DNA of 64,000 nt from an uncultured Clostridia bacterium (GTDB lineage Bacteria > Bacillota > Clostridia > Christensenellales > DTU072), in NCBI GenBank assembly GCA_946621465.1, contig CAMOOO010000001.1, forward strand, positions 510,386-574,385. The letters are read 5' to 3'. Every line of letters starts with the position of its first letter. Within the stretch, counting starts at the first letter, position 1. The position numbers and the translations under genes are program-made. The notes beneath the pieces were generated by a model. The model did no database searches and was not told the origin of the DNA. It was given only the letters and a program-made list of their open reading frames with translations. Below, in pieces: positions 8,162 to 16,349 of the stretch.

Positions 8162-9856
8162 TCATTCCGCCGGAGCCAATCTCGTATCGGTAGAAACACC
8201 CGAAAGCATAGAGATAATTGCCGTCACGTCGGAATCGCTGGAAGAAAGAACTTCAAAGAAAGGATCGTGCGTCCCCATTGTAACTATTACTTCGTTTGTG
8301 GTAACGTAATTATAGAAGAATTGAATTCCCTCGTTATCCATCATCTCTGCTGCAGTGAAAGAATTGATATAACTGCAAAAATCATCGAAATTGTACCATA
8401 CGTCGGAGTAGAAATTGGGCTTAATGGAAAACTTGATTCCTGTATTATCTATAGATAGTCCGTTAATAATGTACGCAAGCAGTTTGGTCGGATAGAATTT
8501 ACTGTTGCCCCCGAGTTCATTTCTTAGCAGTTTTGTTGCCAGAGTACCGAGGTCATCGATTTCCATAGATGCAAAACAGGATAAATCACCGTCCGTACGA
8601 GTATAGAAATATATAACGTTGCTGTAAATGTACAGCGCATGGAGAATATCCCCTGTCAAGGCGTCACTATATTCGGCAAACATAAAATCTCTTTCACCCT
8701 CACCCTGGAATATTTTCGTTGTGATCTTTAACATTGTTTTTGTGGGCGTGTTACCGTCTTTAAACTCATCCAACGGAAATCTGATAGAGAAAATCGTATC
8801 GTTAAAAGCAACGTATTTTGCCATCTCTTCCGTATCGGATACAAAGGGTATTCTCAAAGAACCGTAATCGCTACCTATGGACAATTTATTAATAGAAGCA
8901 GTTCCTTTCATATTCCCGCCACTGAACAATTGTGTTTTTCCTCTCAAATCGACGTCAAAAGCGAGGCTCATAGAGGAAATTGTGTTATTCAACGTTTGGA
9001 AATTGACGATTAACGTGCTTGCCGGCAAATTGCCGCCGGATATGTCGGCTTCATCTACGCCATAGAATACTGCAATGAATTTTTCTAAATCTTTTATTAT
9101 GCTTAAACTATCGCCGGCATTAGAAGATTTCAAAAGATTACTGGTAAATACTCTGGATAGCGTTTCATCCAGGTCAATGTCCAGATTATAACGATATTCA
9201 TCGCCTTGCGTGCTATGTCTGTATTCAGCTTTGACTTGGCTATTGGTAACTACGCTCGCCACAAAGAGCGCAGCAAGATTACTGATATCGCCAGGTTCGA
9301 GCTTTACCATATCATACGGGAAATAATTTTCCCACGCGGCATTTGCCAGAGAAAATTTGACTTTATTACTTCTGCCACTCGGCATATTTTTATCATCGTT
9401 ACCGAGAGCGACGTAAATTTCGTCGTTATAAACGTTTAATGAAACGATACGACTGTCGGCAGACGGTGTCTCATCTGTCGATAGTTCTATCGTAGCCATA
9501 GTATTTTTACGTGGATTATCGCTCTTATATTTAGCTTTAATTGTCAACCACAAGGAGGTTTCACTCAAACTGATCTTCATCTGGGAATCAATGGTTAAAA
9601 CGCCATTATTGGACGTAACCACTTTTTTAGAACCCTGATACGCAACGTTGGTGCAACCTAAGATAAGCGTTTGGTAGACGTTCGGACTATCTACGGTTTC
9701 CCATCCCTCATCAGCAGGGGTGGTCGTTTTACCCTTATCCGCGGATTTCTCATTTTTCGATCCACCTCCGAAAAGATCGCAAGAGCATAGCAACAATGCG
9801 ATAATCGTCAGAAGAATCGTCGAAAGAAATAACGCCATCATCTTTTTAGTTCTCAT
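8162..9856 (-). CDS. Uncharacterised lipoprotein, 564 aa
   Basis: Not recognised beyond being a lipoprotein. The N-terminus MRTKKMMALFLSTILL leads through a hydrophobic stretch to a lipobox LLCSC, then a Gly/Ser/Lys-rich linker typical of membrane-anchored surface proteins. The mature part (about residues 40-564) is rich in beta-strand-like segments with alternating hydrophobic residues (GVLTIDSQMKISL, IYVALGNDDKN, RYNLDIDLDETL). It may be related to LolA/LppX-like folds, but this is a guess. The start follows an AGGAGGT site. It is the last gene of an apparent operon with a small Ig-like lipoprotein and proS (41-nt gap to proS). Confidence 0.7.
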   Translation of the reverse strand: MRTKKMMALFLSTILLTIIALLLCSCDLFGGGSKNEKSADKGKTTTPADEGWETVDSPNVYQTLILGCTNVAYQGSKKVVTSNNGVLTIDSQMKISLSETSLWLTIKAKYKSDNPRKNTMATIELSTDETPSADSRIVSLNVYNDEIYVALGNDDKNMPSGRSNKVKFSLANAAWENYFPYDMVKLEPGDISNLAALFVASVVTNSQVKAEYRHSTQGDEYRYNLDIDLDETLSRVFTSNLLKSSNAGDSLSIIKDLEKFIAVFYGVDEADISGGNLPASTLIVNFQTLNNTISSMSLAFDVDLRGKTQLFSGGNMKGTASINKLSIGSDYGSLRIPFVSDTEEMAKYVAFNDTIFSIRFPLDEFKDGNTPTKTMLKITTKIFQGEGERDFMFAEYSDALTGDILHALYIYSNVIYFYTRTDGDLSCFASMEIDDLGTLATKLLRNELGGNSKFYPTKLLAYIINGLSIDNTGIKFSIKPNFYSDVWYNFDDFCSYINSFTAAEMMDNEGIQFFYNYVTTNEVIVTMGTHDPFFEVLSSSDSDVTAIISMLSGVSTDTRLAPAE

Positions 9857-9897
9857 AGAGACCTCCTAAAAAAGTATATGTTGATTGGACAATTTGC

Positions 9898-11622
9898 TTA
9901 TTTAAGTTGGTTCATTGCCTCCGCAATGATCTTGTTTACGAAAGACGTGACGTCATTGATCGCGACGTTTTCGCAAATTTTTTTATCTCTTGTTTGAACC
10001 TCAACCGTACCTTGGGCGAGTCCGCGTGGACTGACAACGATCCTGATCGGAATTCCGATTAGGTCGCAGTCCGAAAATTTTACGCCTGCAGACGCATTTC
10101 TATCGTCAAATAGCACTTCTACGCCTGCTTTTGTTAATTCGCTGTATAGTTTATCCGATGTTTCTTTTACCTGTTCGTCATCCAATCTGAGTCCGCACAA
10201 ATAGACATGCCATGGACAGATGCTCATCGGCCAAATCAGGCCTTTTTCATCATGGCTTTCCTCGGCAACTGAAGCAAGGGCTCTGCCGATACCGATACCA
10301 TAGCAACCCATGATGGGATAGAACGCGGTCCCGTCTTTACCTAAGACGGTCATATTCATAGCTTTTGTATATTTCGTTCCGAGCTGGAAGATGTTTCCGA
10401 CCTCGATACCATTCTCCAACGCTAGCGGTTTGCCGCAAACGGGACATACGTCACCTTCGCATACTTTGGCGATGTCGACGAATTCAATACCGGGCATATC
10501 TCTGTCAAAGTCAAGTCCGGTTATATGATATCCGTCTTTGTTCGCTCCGGCGACCATGTTGTTGGTCGAGCGCAAGGATTCGTCATAATATACACCTGCC
10601 AGGTTATCCTTTTTCAATCCGTAGCATCCGATATTTCCCGCATGAAGAACGTCAGAACCGGTGATGTCGGCAGGAACGATTTGACTCATCAAAATTTTGG
10701 TGAGTTTACTTTCATTGACTTCCAAATCTCCGCGAACGAAGCATACGACCACTTTCTCCGTTCCTTTTAAGAAATAGCAAACGGCTTTCACCGTCTTATT
10801 CTTATCCTTTTTAAGAAGTTGGGCAACCGAATCAATATCGTGGCTGTCCCCGGTAAAAATCTCTTCTATTTTTTCAGAGACTTCATCACGAAGAGGTTTG
10901 CGAACGGTTGTGGCGACCTCCATATTGGCTTTGTACCCGCATTCCGGACACAAAACAATTGTATCCTCACCGATATCGGTAAGGAGCATAAATTCATGGG
11001 AAATACTACCGCCCATCATGCCGCTATCCGATTTAACGGCAACGACCTTTTTCATACCGATGCGGCGGAATATATTCTCGTATGCCTTGTATGCTTTCTC
11101 ATAATATGATTTCAGATCATCCATATCGTTATGGAACGAATAGGCGTCTTTCATCGTGAATTCCCTAACTCTGATCAAACCACCCCGGCAACGAGCTTCG
11201 TCACGGAATTTGGTTTGGAATTGATAGATCATAAACGGGAGTTGTTGATAACTGTTGACGGCATCTCTACTGAACTGTACGGCGGCTTCTTCATGCGTCA
11301 TACCGAGGACCATATCTCTACCGCCTCTGTCTTTGAAGCGGACCATTTCTTCACCTATTGAAAAATATCTGCCACTTTCCGCCCAAATATCCTTAGGCAT
11401 AACGACAGGAAAAGATACTTCTTGCCCGTCGATGGCATTCATTTCTTCGCGGATGATCCCTTCAATTTTCTGTGCGATTCTTTTGGCGGGCATAGACAGA
11501 GACCAGATACCGTTGCTGACCAATTTAATGAAACCGGCTCTGATAAGTAGACTGTGGCTCGCCGCTGTGGCATCGGCAGGACCGTTTTTCGTTCTCTCGC
11601 CGACTAATTTCGATAATAACAT
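9898..11622 (-). CDS. proS: Prolyl-tRNA synthetase, bacterial type
   Basis: 574 aa, class II synthetase charging tRNA-Pro. The length and layout fit the bacterial ProS with an editing (INS/YbaK-like) insertion at about residues 230-390, followed by the resumed catalytic core. Motif 2 is seen around QTKFRDEARCRGGLIRVREFTMKDAYSFH, and motif 3 in MGCYGIGIGRALASVAEESHD. The C-terminal anticodon-binding domain includes VLFDDRNASAGVKFSDCDLIGIP. No T-box leader is visible upstream; instead it lies 19 nt after a small lipoprotein gene and is probably read from that gene's promoter. Confidence 0.96.
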   Translation of the reverse strand: MLLSKLVGERTKNGPADATAASHSLLIRAGFIKLVSNGIWSLSMPAKRIAQKIEGIIREEMNAIDGQEVSFPVVMPKDIWAESGRYFSIGEEMVRFKDRGGRDMVLGMTHEEAAVQFSRDAVNSYQQLPFMIYQFQTKFRDEARCRGGLIRVREFTMKDAYSFHNDMDDLKSYYEKAYKAYENIFRRIGMKKVVAVKSDSGMMGGSISHEFMLLTDIGEDTIVLCPECGYKANMEVATTVRKPLRDEVSEKIEEIFTGDSHDIDSVAQLLKKDKNKTVKAVCYFLKGTEKVVVCFVRGDLEVNESKLTKILMSQIVPADITGSDVLHAGNIGCYGLKKDNLAGVYYDESLRSTNNMVAGANKDGYHITGLDFDRDMPGIEFVDIAKVCEGDVCPVCGKPLALENGIEVGNIFQLGTKYTKAMNMTVLGKDGTAFYPIMGCYGIGIGRALASVAEESHDEKGLIWPMSICPWHVYLCGLRLDDEQVKETSDKLYSELTKAGVEVLFDDRNASAGVKFSDCDLIGIPIRIVVSPRGLAQGTVEVQTRDKKICENVAINDVTSFVNKIIAEAMNQLK

Positions 11623-11641
11623 TTTATCTCCTTAACTTTGT

Positions 11642-11995
11642 TTATTCGACAACGGTGATAGTCCAATCACCGATTTTTAAATCATCACGTTTTTCCGTGG
11701 CGTATACAGTTACGGTATACGCACCGGCTTCGGTAAAAGCACCGTCCTCCAACTGATCTTTAATGGCAGAATCGTCAAACACAAGATTGGTATCAATCTT
11801 ACGTTTTTCGCCGTTATGAAGCTCGGCAGTGATTACGACGTCATCAGTAGAAAAGGTGTCACCGACCGAATATTCCGTTTTCTCAATAGAATAAGACTTA
11901 ATGGTAGCGGATTTGTCATCGGCGCAGGCGGTGAACAGAAAAATGGCACAACACAGAATGATTACTGCAGAGGCAATGGAAACAATTCTTTTCAT
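11642..11995 (-). CDS. Small Ig-like lipoprotein
   Basis: 117 aa from the ATG at 11993-11995, chosen because an AAGGAG site lies directly before it; an upstream in-frame ATG would translate that site. The N-terminus MKRIVSIASAVIILCC ends in a lipobox FTAC. The remaining ~90 residues form one bacterial Ig-like (Big_3-type) domain: IKSYSIEKTEYSVGDTF, VVITAELHNGEKRKI, then EAGAYTVTVYATE. The same domain type is repeated in the 2459-aa lipoprotein of this window. Its placement immediately before proS looks incidental or regulatory. Function unknown. Confidence 0.75.
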   Translation of the reverse strand: MKRIVSIASAVIILCCAIFLFTACADDKSATIKSYSIEKTEYSVGDTFSTDDVVITAELHNGEKRKIDTNLVFDDSAIKDQLEDGAFTEAGAYTVTVYATEKRDDLKIGDWTITVVE

Positions 11996-12009
11996 AATTC
12001 TCCTTGTTT

Positions 12010-12024
12010 TGCGCAAATTGCGCA
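12010..12024. promoter_or_regulatory. Inverted repeat in leader of the lipoprotein-proS operon
   Basis: TGCGCA-AAT-TGCGCA lies between the -10 box and the ribosome binding site of the small lipoprotein gene. It may be an operator or a leader hairpin; the sequence alone does not decide. Confidence 0.35.
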
Positions 12025-12046
12025 TATTTAATAATTTTCTATTTTA

Positions 12047-12075
12047 ATTATATTATTATAATATTCTTTTGTCAA
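12047..12075 (-). promoter_or_regulatory. Consensus promoter of the lipoprotein-proS operon
   Basis: On the minus strand, TTGACA (12070-12075), a 17-nt spacer and TATAAT (12047-12052). Both hexamers are perfect, giving a strong housekeeping promoter for the small lipoprotein, proS and probably the 564-aa lipoprotein. Confidence 0.8.
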
Positions 12076-12154
12076 GAACAAATTTTGAATATAAACAAAT
12101 GTTTTTGATTAAAATCAGTCATTTTTCTCTGAAAATTAAAAAGAGTAAGAAAAC

Positions 12155-12183
12155 TTGATTATTCCATTCAAAGACTGTATAAT
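12155..12183 (+). promoter_or_regulatory. Promoter of the P1 peptidase gene
   Basis: TTGATT (12155-12160), a 17-nt spacer and a perfect TATAAT (12178-12183). The start site should fall near 12190, right at the GGAGGA site (12190-12195), giving a leader of only about 13 nt. It also excludes the in-frame ATG at 12155 as the start codon. Confidence 0.7.
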
Positions 12184-12202
12184 AAAAACGGAGGAACAAA
12201 AA

Positions 12203-13099
12203 ATGAGCAATAAAATGCCAAACGGATTCCTGGTTGGTCATCATCAGGACAATTATACGGGAGTTACCGTTATCCTCTGCCCCGAGGGAGCTGTCGGAGG
12301 GGTGGATGTAAGAGGCGGTGCGCCCGGCACACATGAAACCGATTGTCTTCATAACGAAAAAATGATGGACAAAGTCAACGCTGTTGCACTTTGCGGTGGA
12401 TCAGCCTACGGCTTGGGTGCAATCAACGGTGTCATGGAATATCTCAAAGAAAAAAAGATAGGTTTTTCTGTTGAAAATAAAGTTGTCCCGATTGTTCCGG
12501 GTGCCGTAATTTTTGATCTTATTTACGACGATTATCACTATCCTACCGCAGAGTTCGGTTATTTAGCGGCAGAAAACGCACGCGCAGAGAACGTACCGTT
12601 CGGTAGCGTAGGCGCCGGAAAAAGCGCTACCGTGGGAAAAATCCGTGGAACGTCTTTTTCCTGCAATTCCGGAATAGGCTATTCCTCCGTTAAAGTCGGT
12701 GATGCCACAGTATCGGCCATCGTATGCGTTAATGCGTTAGGTGACGTTATTGACAACGAAAGCGGCAAGATTCTTGCCGGAGCAAAAGACGAAAACGGTC
12801 GTTTTATCAATACAGCTGATTATATCCTGAAAAACGGCGCCGTTTCAGCGACTTCCGGCACAAACACGACGATTGGTTGTATTATAACCGATGCTATTTT
12901 GACAAAAGTACAAGCAAATAAAATCGCTTCCTTGTCCCATAACGCACTCGCTATGACCATTTCTCCCGTACACACCGATTACGATGGAGATACGCTATTC
13001 TGTCTTTCTTCTTCTAAATATAAAAGTGACTTTTTGGTACTAAGTCTGGCAGCGCAGACAGCCGTTACCGAAGCTATCAAAAACGCCGTTCGCAAATAA
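12203..13099 (+). CDS. P1-family (S58, DmpA-like) peptidase
   Basis: 298 aa from the ATG at 12203, preceded by GGAGGA. The family is self-processing N-terminal-nucleophile hydrolases (DmpA, BapA, ThnT) that cleave after an internal residue to expose the catalytic Ser/Thr. Here the conserved block GTNTTIG (residues 219-225) suggests cleavage between Asn221 and Thr222, as in ThnT. Other family landmarks are ALCGGSAYGLGA (64-73), VGAGKSATVGK and SVKVGDATVSAIVCVNALGD. No signal peptide, so it is cytoplasmic. The substrate is probably an aminoacyl or small-peptide amide; not determinable from sequence. Single-gene transcript. Confidence 0.88.
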   Translation: MSNKMPNGFLVGHHQDNYTGVTVILCPEGAVGGVDVRGGAPGTHETDCLHNEKMMDKVNAVALCGGSAYGLGAINGVMEYLKEKKIGFSVENKVVPIVPGAVIFDLIYDDYHYPTAEFGYLAAENARAENVPFGSVGAGKSATVGKIRGTSFSCNSGIGYSSVKVGDATVSAIVCVNALGDVIDNESGKILAGAKDENGRFINTADYILKNGAVSATSGTNTTIGCIITDAILTKVQANKIASLSHNALAMTISPVHTDYDGDTLFCLSSSKYKSDFLVLSLAAQTAVTEAIKNAVRK

Positions 13100-13104
13100 A
13101 GATT

Positions 13105-13127
13105 CAGCCCGGCAGTTTGCCGGGCTG
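13105..13127. terminator. Hairpin between convergent genes
   Basis: Perfect 10-bp stem CAGCCCGGCA / TGCCGGGCTG with a GTT loop, between the stops of the P1 peptidase and the SpoIIQ-like gene. The T tracts are short on both sides, so it is a likely but not textbook bidirectional terminator. Confidence 0.7.
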
Positions 13128-13132
13128 GAATA

Positions 13133-13849
13133 CTATTTTCCACCAATTGACATATATTTATACGGATCAATCACACAGTCGTTTTCATAAACGCTGAAAT
13201 GAAGATGAGGTCCCATAGAATATTCTTTCCCCGACGTATTCCCTATCGTCCCTATAACGTCCCCTTTTCTAACCGTTTGACCTACTTTGACAGTCGGTTC
13301 ATTTAGCGAGCCATAGGACGTAAACAAGGTATCGTTATGCTGAACAGTTACCGTATATCCGTTCAAAACGTCATAGCCTACCGAAGAAACCACTCCATCG
13401 TAGACGCATTGCACGTTTGCTCCGTCTTCTCCTCTGAAATCGATGCCATTATGAACGGCGTAATGTCTAAGGGTACTGTTCCAAACGAGAGCGTCCATTG
13501 AATAATCCGCCGCAATATCGATATTGGCAACAGGAGAATCAAACACAATCGCTATCGGCGTGGGTTCGTCGTTACCCGTTGTCGGTTTGTCCGGTTCCGC
13601 TTTATCTTCTTTCTGCTCGGGATTATCTTCTTTATCCTGGTTAACAACCGGTTCCACATTGGTCGGAATGGTAATGTCTTCATTCAGACCTTCTTCTACG
13701 TTTCCATTGCTGACCGATTCTGTTTTGCTAAGCAGAACAGTCGCCGTTATCATTCCTGCAATTGCAAGAAGACAGACCGCCATAATAATGTAATATACGT
13801 TTTTCTTCATAAACGTTTTAAGTTTTTGACTCGATGATTTCTTTTCCAT
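13133..13849 (-). CDS. spoIIQ: SpoIIQ-like M23 (LytM) protein
   Basis: 238 aa. The short cytoplasmic N-terminus MEKKSSSQKLKTFMKKN is followed by one transmembrane segment (about 19-41), an acidic, proline-rich linker and a C-terminal LytM domain with HNGIDF and GPHLHFSV. The metal ligands His and Asp of the first motif and the HxH of the second are intact, as in clostridial SpoIIQ and unlike the degenerate Bacillus one. SpoIIQ sits in the forespore membrane and joins SpoIIIAH across the intermembrane space during engulfment. Support comes from a forespore-type promoter and a divergent YlbJ-like gene. A general cell-wall endopeptidase is the alternative. Starts after a GGAGGT site. Confidence 0.72.
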   Translation of the reverse strand: MEKKSSSQKLKTFMKKNVYYIIMAVCLLAIAGMITATVLLSKTESVSNGNVEEGLNEDITIPTNVEPVVNQDKEDNPEQKEDKAEPDKPTTGNDEPTPIAIVFDSPVANIDIAADYSMDALVWNSTLRHYAVHNGIDFRGEDGANVQCVYDGVVSSVGYDVLNGYTVTVQHNDTLFTSYGSLNEPTVKVGQTVRKGDVIGTIGNTSGKEYSMGPHLHFSVYENDCVIDPYKYMSIGGK

Positions 13850-13877
13850 AATTTACCTCCGTAACTTTTTCACGGTC

Positions 13878-13907
13878 AATTATGAACAAATCAGTGCTGT
13901 TTATACA
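13878..13907 (-). promoter_or_regulatory. Forespore sigma (F/G-type) promoter of the SpoIIQ-like gene
   Basis: On the minus strand, TGTATA (13902-13907), a 17-nt spacer and CATAATT (13878-13884). This resembles the sigma-F/sigma-G consensus (TGMATA, CATWMTA) rather than sigma-A. The expected start gives a leader of about 20 nt containing GGAGGT. Family knowledge says spoIIQ is sigma-F dependent, which agrees. Confidence 0.55.
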
Positions 13908-13914
13908 ACAATAC

Positions 13915-13943
13915 GGAAATTTTTTTAAAGTGCATCATACATT
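13915..13943 (+). promoter_or_regulatory. Possible sigma-E-like promoter before ylbJ-like gene
   Basis: CATACATT (13936-13943) matches the mother-cell -10 pattern. A weak -35-like GGAAATT (13915-13921) lies 14 nt upstream. Predicted transcription would start at about the ylbJ ATG (13950), which has no Shine-Dalgarno. The match is suggestive only. Confidence 0.3.
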
Positions 13944-13949
13944 CTACTG

Positions 13950-14921
13950 ATGAAACGAAAAAGAATTATTACTTCTCGGCGAATAATATGCCTCGTTATT
14001 CTTTTTATCATGGGCCTATTCGTGGTTGGATCAGACGTCTACGTTCAATCGGTAAAACAAGGTATCACGTTATACGTTGTGAACGTTTTACCAGCAACTT
14101 TTCCTTTTTTCTTTTTCTCAAAACTTCTAACAGAAATGGATTTCGCGCGCGATCTAGCACCTCTCACGGAGAAGCCGCTCTGCAAACTATTTAACGTGGG
14201 TACGGTCGCCGGACACGTATTAATTATGAGTCTTCTTTGCGGATACCCTATTGGTGCGAAGTTGTTATCCGACTTTTTCTGCTCGGGAATAATCGACAAG
14301 CCAGAAGCAAAAAAAATAATGTCTTTTACTTCCACCGGTGGTCCGATCTTCATTATAGGAACAATCGGCGTTGCTATGTTCGACAATAAAATTTACGGTT
14401 TTGTTCTTCTTCTATCTCACTATATAGGGACGTTCTTTAATGGCCTACTCTATCGAGGCAAGAAAAAGCCCAAAAAAATTAATCCGCTTCCGGGGGTGGT
14501 GGGTGGGGACCTCTTACAAAAAAGCATGACGGAATCATTCTTATCCGTCGGAGTCGTAGGCGGATTTATCGTTCTTTTTAATCTCTTTATCGATATGGCA
14601 AACAATTTACAAATAATTAATCGTTTTGGCTTCCTTCTGGCATATATGAAAATCCCATCCAGAATCTCAGAAGGGTTTCTTTGTGGATTGATAGAAATGA
14701 CCAGAGGTTGCAAGATGCTATCCTCGACGCCCTATCCTCTTTATATAATATTACCCTGTTGCTGTTTTCTTTTGACTTTCGGAGGTTTTAGTATCACGCT
14801 TCAAAGCATGGCTTATCTTGGTAAAATAAAAATATCCCCCGGCTACTATCTTTTAACAAAGACAACTCAAGGGATATTCTCGGCAATAATCTGTTTAGTG
14901 ATTACTTTAATCTTTTTTTAA
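13950..14921 (+). CDS. ylbJ: YlbJ-like sporulation membrane protein (nucleoside-recognition domain)
   Basis: 323 aa with about seven or eight hydrophobic segments. The block LCGYPIGAKLLSDFF followed by AKKIMSFTSTGGPIFIIGTIGVAMF is the hallmark of the YlbJ/nucleoside-recognition ('gate') family, which includes sporulation integral membrane proteins. In Bacillus ylbJ lies next to ylbH (rsmD) and ylbI (coaD). Here the RsmD-CoaD fusion gene lies close by in the opposite orientation, which supports the identity. An in-frame TAA at 13927-13929 blocks a long extension, and the ATG has no clear ribosome binding site. Its end overlaps the convergent coiled-coil gene by 15 nt. Confidence 0.75.
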   Translation: MKRKRIITSRRIICLVILFIMGLFVVGSDVYVQSVKQGITLYVVNVLPATFPFFFFSKLLTEMDFARDLAPLTEKPLCKLFNVGTVAGHVLIMSLLCGYPIGAKLLSDFFCSGIIDKPEAKKIMSFTSTGGPIFIIGTIGVAMFDNKIYGFVLLLSHYIGTFFNGLLYRGKKKPKKINPLPGVVGGDLLQKSMTESFLSVGVVGGFIVLFNLFIDMANNLQIINRFGFLLAYMKIPSRISEGFLCGLIEMTRGCKMLSSTPYPLYIILPCCCFLLTFGGFSITLQSMAYLGKIKISPGYYLLTKTTQGIFSAIICLVITLIFF

Positions 14922-15338
14922 CTTTTCCTGAACGACTTTATTGGCATTATCCACCCACTTCGACGCCTCAATGAGGTAGCTTTGGACAGTATTAAGAACG
15001 GTTGTTACGTTCTGCTCCAATTCTTTTTCCGTATTCTTCTTATTTTCCGCAGCCATTATCATGATCTTCTCTGCGCGAGCTTTTGCCTCCGTCATAGCCA
15101 TACTCGTATCAATTAACGTAGCCCGGCGTTGTTCTGCCAATTCAATTATTTCCTGCGCTTCTTTTTTTGCCTGCAAAACTTGCGCTTCTCCCGTTGCTTG
15201 CGGTAAAGCAATCCGAATCCTTTCCACGAGGTCAAGAATAAGTTTTTTGTCAACAATAACTCCGTTCCCTATCCAGGTCCGTTTACCCTCTTTTACTTCC
15301 GTTTCAATGTAACTAAGCAACAATCCAATATCTTCCAT
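14907..15338 (-). CDS. Coiled-coil protein downstream of coaD
   Basis: 143 aa, no named function. Nearly all of it is predicted helical. A long charged, alanine/glutamate-rich region (GEAQVLQAKKEAQEIIELAE, ATLIDTSMAMTEAKARAEKI, NKKNTEKELEQNV) looks like a coiled coil reminiscent of V/F-type ATPase peripheral-stalk subunits or DivIVA-like proteins. Small 'ATPase-like' proteins of this type follow coaD in many Clostridia (from memory). The start follows a GGAGGAATAAGAA site located inside the end of the upstream RsmD-CoaD gene, with a 3-nt gap between the genes. No signal peptide or membrane segment. Confidence 0.7.
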   Translation of the reverse strand: MEDIGLLLSYIETEVKEGKRTWIGNGVIVDKKLILDLVERIRIALPQATGEAQVLQAKKEAQEIIELAEQRRATLIDTSMAMTEAKARAEKIMIMAAENKKNTEKELEQNVTTVLNTVQSYLIEASKWVDNANKVVQEKLKKD

Positions 15339-15341
15339 TTC

Positions 15342-16349
15342 TTATTCCTCCGTCTTCAATAAGGATATCACATCATCGTGAACCATATCCTCAATATCCA
15401 AACCTTCTTTTACTCTGCGCTTGACTTCTGTCGAACTGATATCTGCTCTCACAGCATCAAAAAAGATCGTTTCCACGTCGCCGTGCTTTTTGTTGTACTC
15501 CGACATTTCCTTTTCATAAACGGCGTCTTTTTCATTTCGAATGCCTCTTATTATATATTTTATACCTCTTTTTCGGCAATAGTCAACCGTCATCCCACCG
15601 AAATATTCTATTTTGATATGTTTTTTATATTCAGCAAGGGACATTCTAATCAGTTTTTCTCTCTTTTCCACGCTATAACTATTCTTTTTATCGGGATTAT
15701 CCAGAATACAAACATATACAAAATCGAAGCGTTCAAAAGCTCTTCTTACCAAGTAAGCATGTCCCTCCGTAAACGGATCGAAGGTACCCGTGAGAACGCA
15801 TTTACTGTAATTTCTGAATACGTCGTAACTGATTTTTCCGAACTTCTTGGTATCGGCGCAAACAAAACAAGGAGAGTCCGTTTCTCCGGCCTCCGTCAAT
15901 CTTTCGGAAATAAGAACACCTCCTTCGGCTAGCAACCCGCTTTTTTCTATTCTCTCCATAGCTTTTACCGTCAAACCGGAAGCATAAGGCGGATCACATA
16001 AAATAACGTCGCATTTTATCCCGCGAGAAGCAAGCAATCTAATACAATCGGCATAGTCGCCTTTGAATAATTCATATTCTTTTTTATCGCAGAAGGATAG
16101 ATTCTTCACCAGAAGATCAAGAGATTTTGAATTGCAATCGCAGAAATAAACTTTTTCAGCTCCCCTACTGAGGGCCTCAATTCCCAATGCTCCGGTACCG
16201 GAAAAAAGATCGAGAACAATCCCCCCGTCAATATGTTGTTGTACGGTAGAAAAGATAGATTCTTTTACTTTATCGGTGGTCGGACGAATATCATAGTTTT
16301 CCGGTGCGACAAGCTTTCTTCCTTTATATTTTCCGCTTATAACGCGCAT
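15342..16349 (-). CDS. Fused RsmD 16S rRNA methyltransferase and CoaD phosphopantetheine adenylyltransferase
   Basis: 335 aa, two enzymes in one frame. Residues 1-181 are RsmD (16S rRNA G966 N2-methyltransferase): IRPTTDKVKESIF, the SAM loop DLFSGTGALGIEAL (47-60) and catalytic DPPY (119-122). Residues 183-335 are CoaD, which adenylates 4'-phosphopantetheine in coenzyme A synthesis: TGTFDPFTEGH (187-197, nucleotidyltransferase HxGH-type motif) and ISSTEVKRR (304-312). The joint reads KISYDVFRNYSKCVLTG with no stop and no internal start with a ribosome binding site. The genes are separate neighbours in Bacillus. The first base overlaps the stop of the hydratase gene (TAATG). Confidence 0.93.
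   Translation of the reverse strand: MRVISGKYKGRKLVAPENYDIRPTTDKVKESIFSTVQQHIDGGIVLDLFSGTGALGIEALSRGAEKVYFCDCNSKSLDLLVKNLSFCDKKEYELFKGDYADCIRLLASRGIKCDVILCDPPYASGLTVKAMERIEKSGLLAEGGVLISERLTEAGETDSPCFVCADTKKFGKISYDVFRNYSKCVLTGTFDPFTEGHAYLVRRAFERFDFVYVCILDNPDKKNSYSVEKREKLIRMSLAEYKKHIKIEYFGGMTVDYCRKRGIKYIIRGIRNEKDAVYEKEMSEYNKKHGDVETIFFDAVRADISSTEVKRRVKEGLDIEDMVHDDVISLLKTEE

Noticed and set aside
12155..12202. Upstream ATG giving a 16-residue extension of the P1 peptidase
   Set aside because: It lies in the -35 box of the gene's own promoter, and GGAGGA precedes the ATG at 12203.
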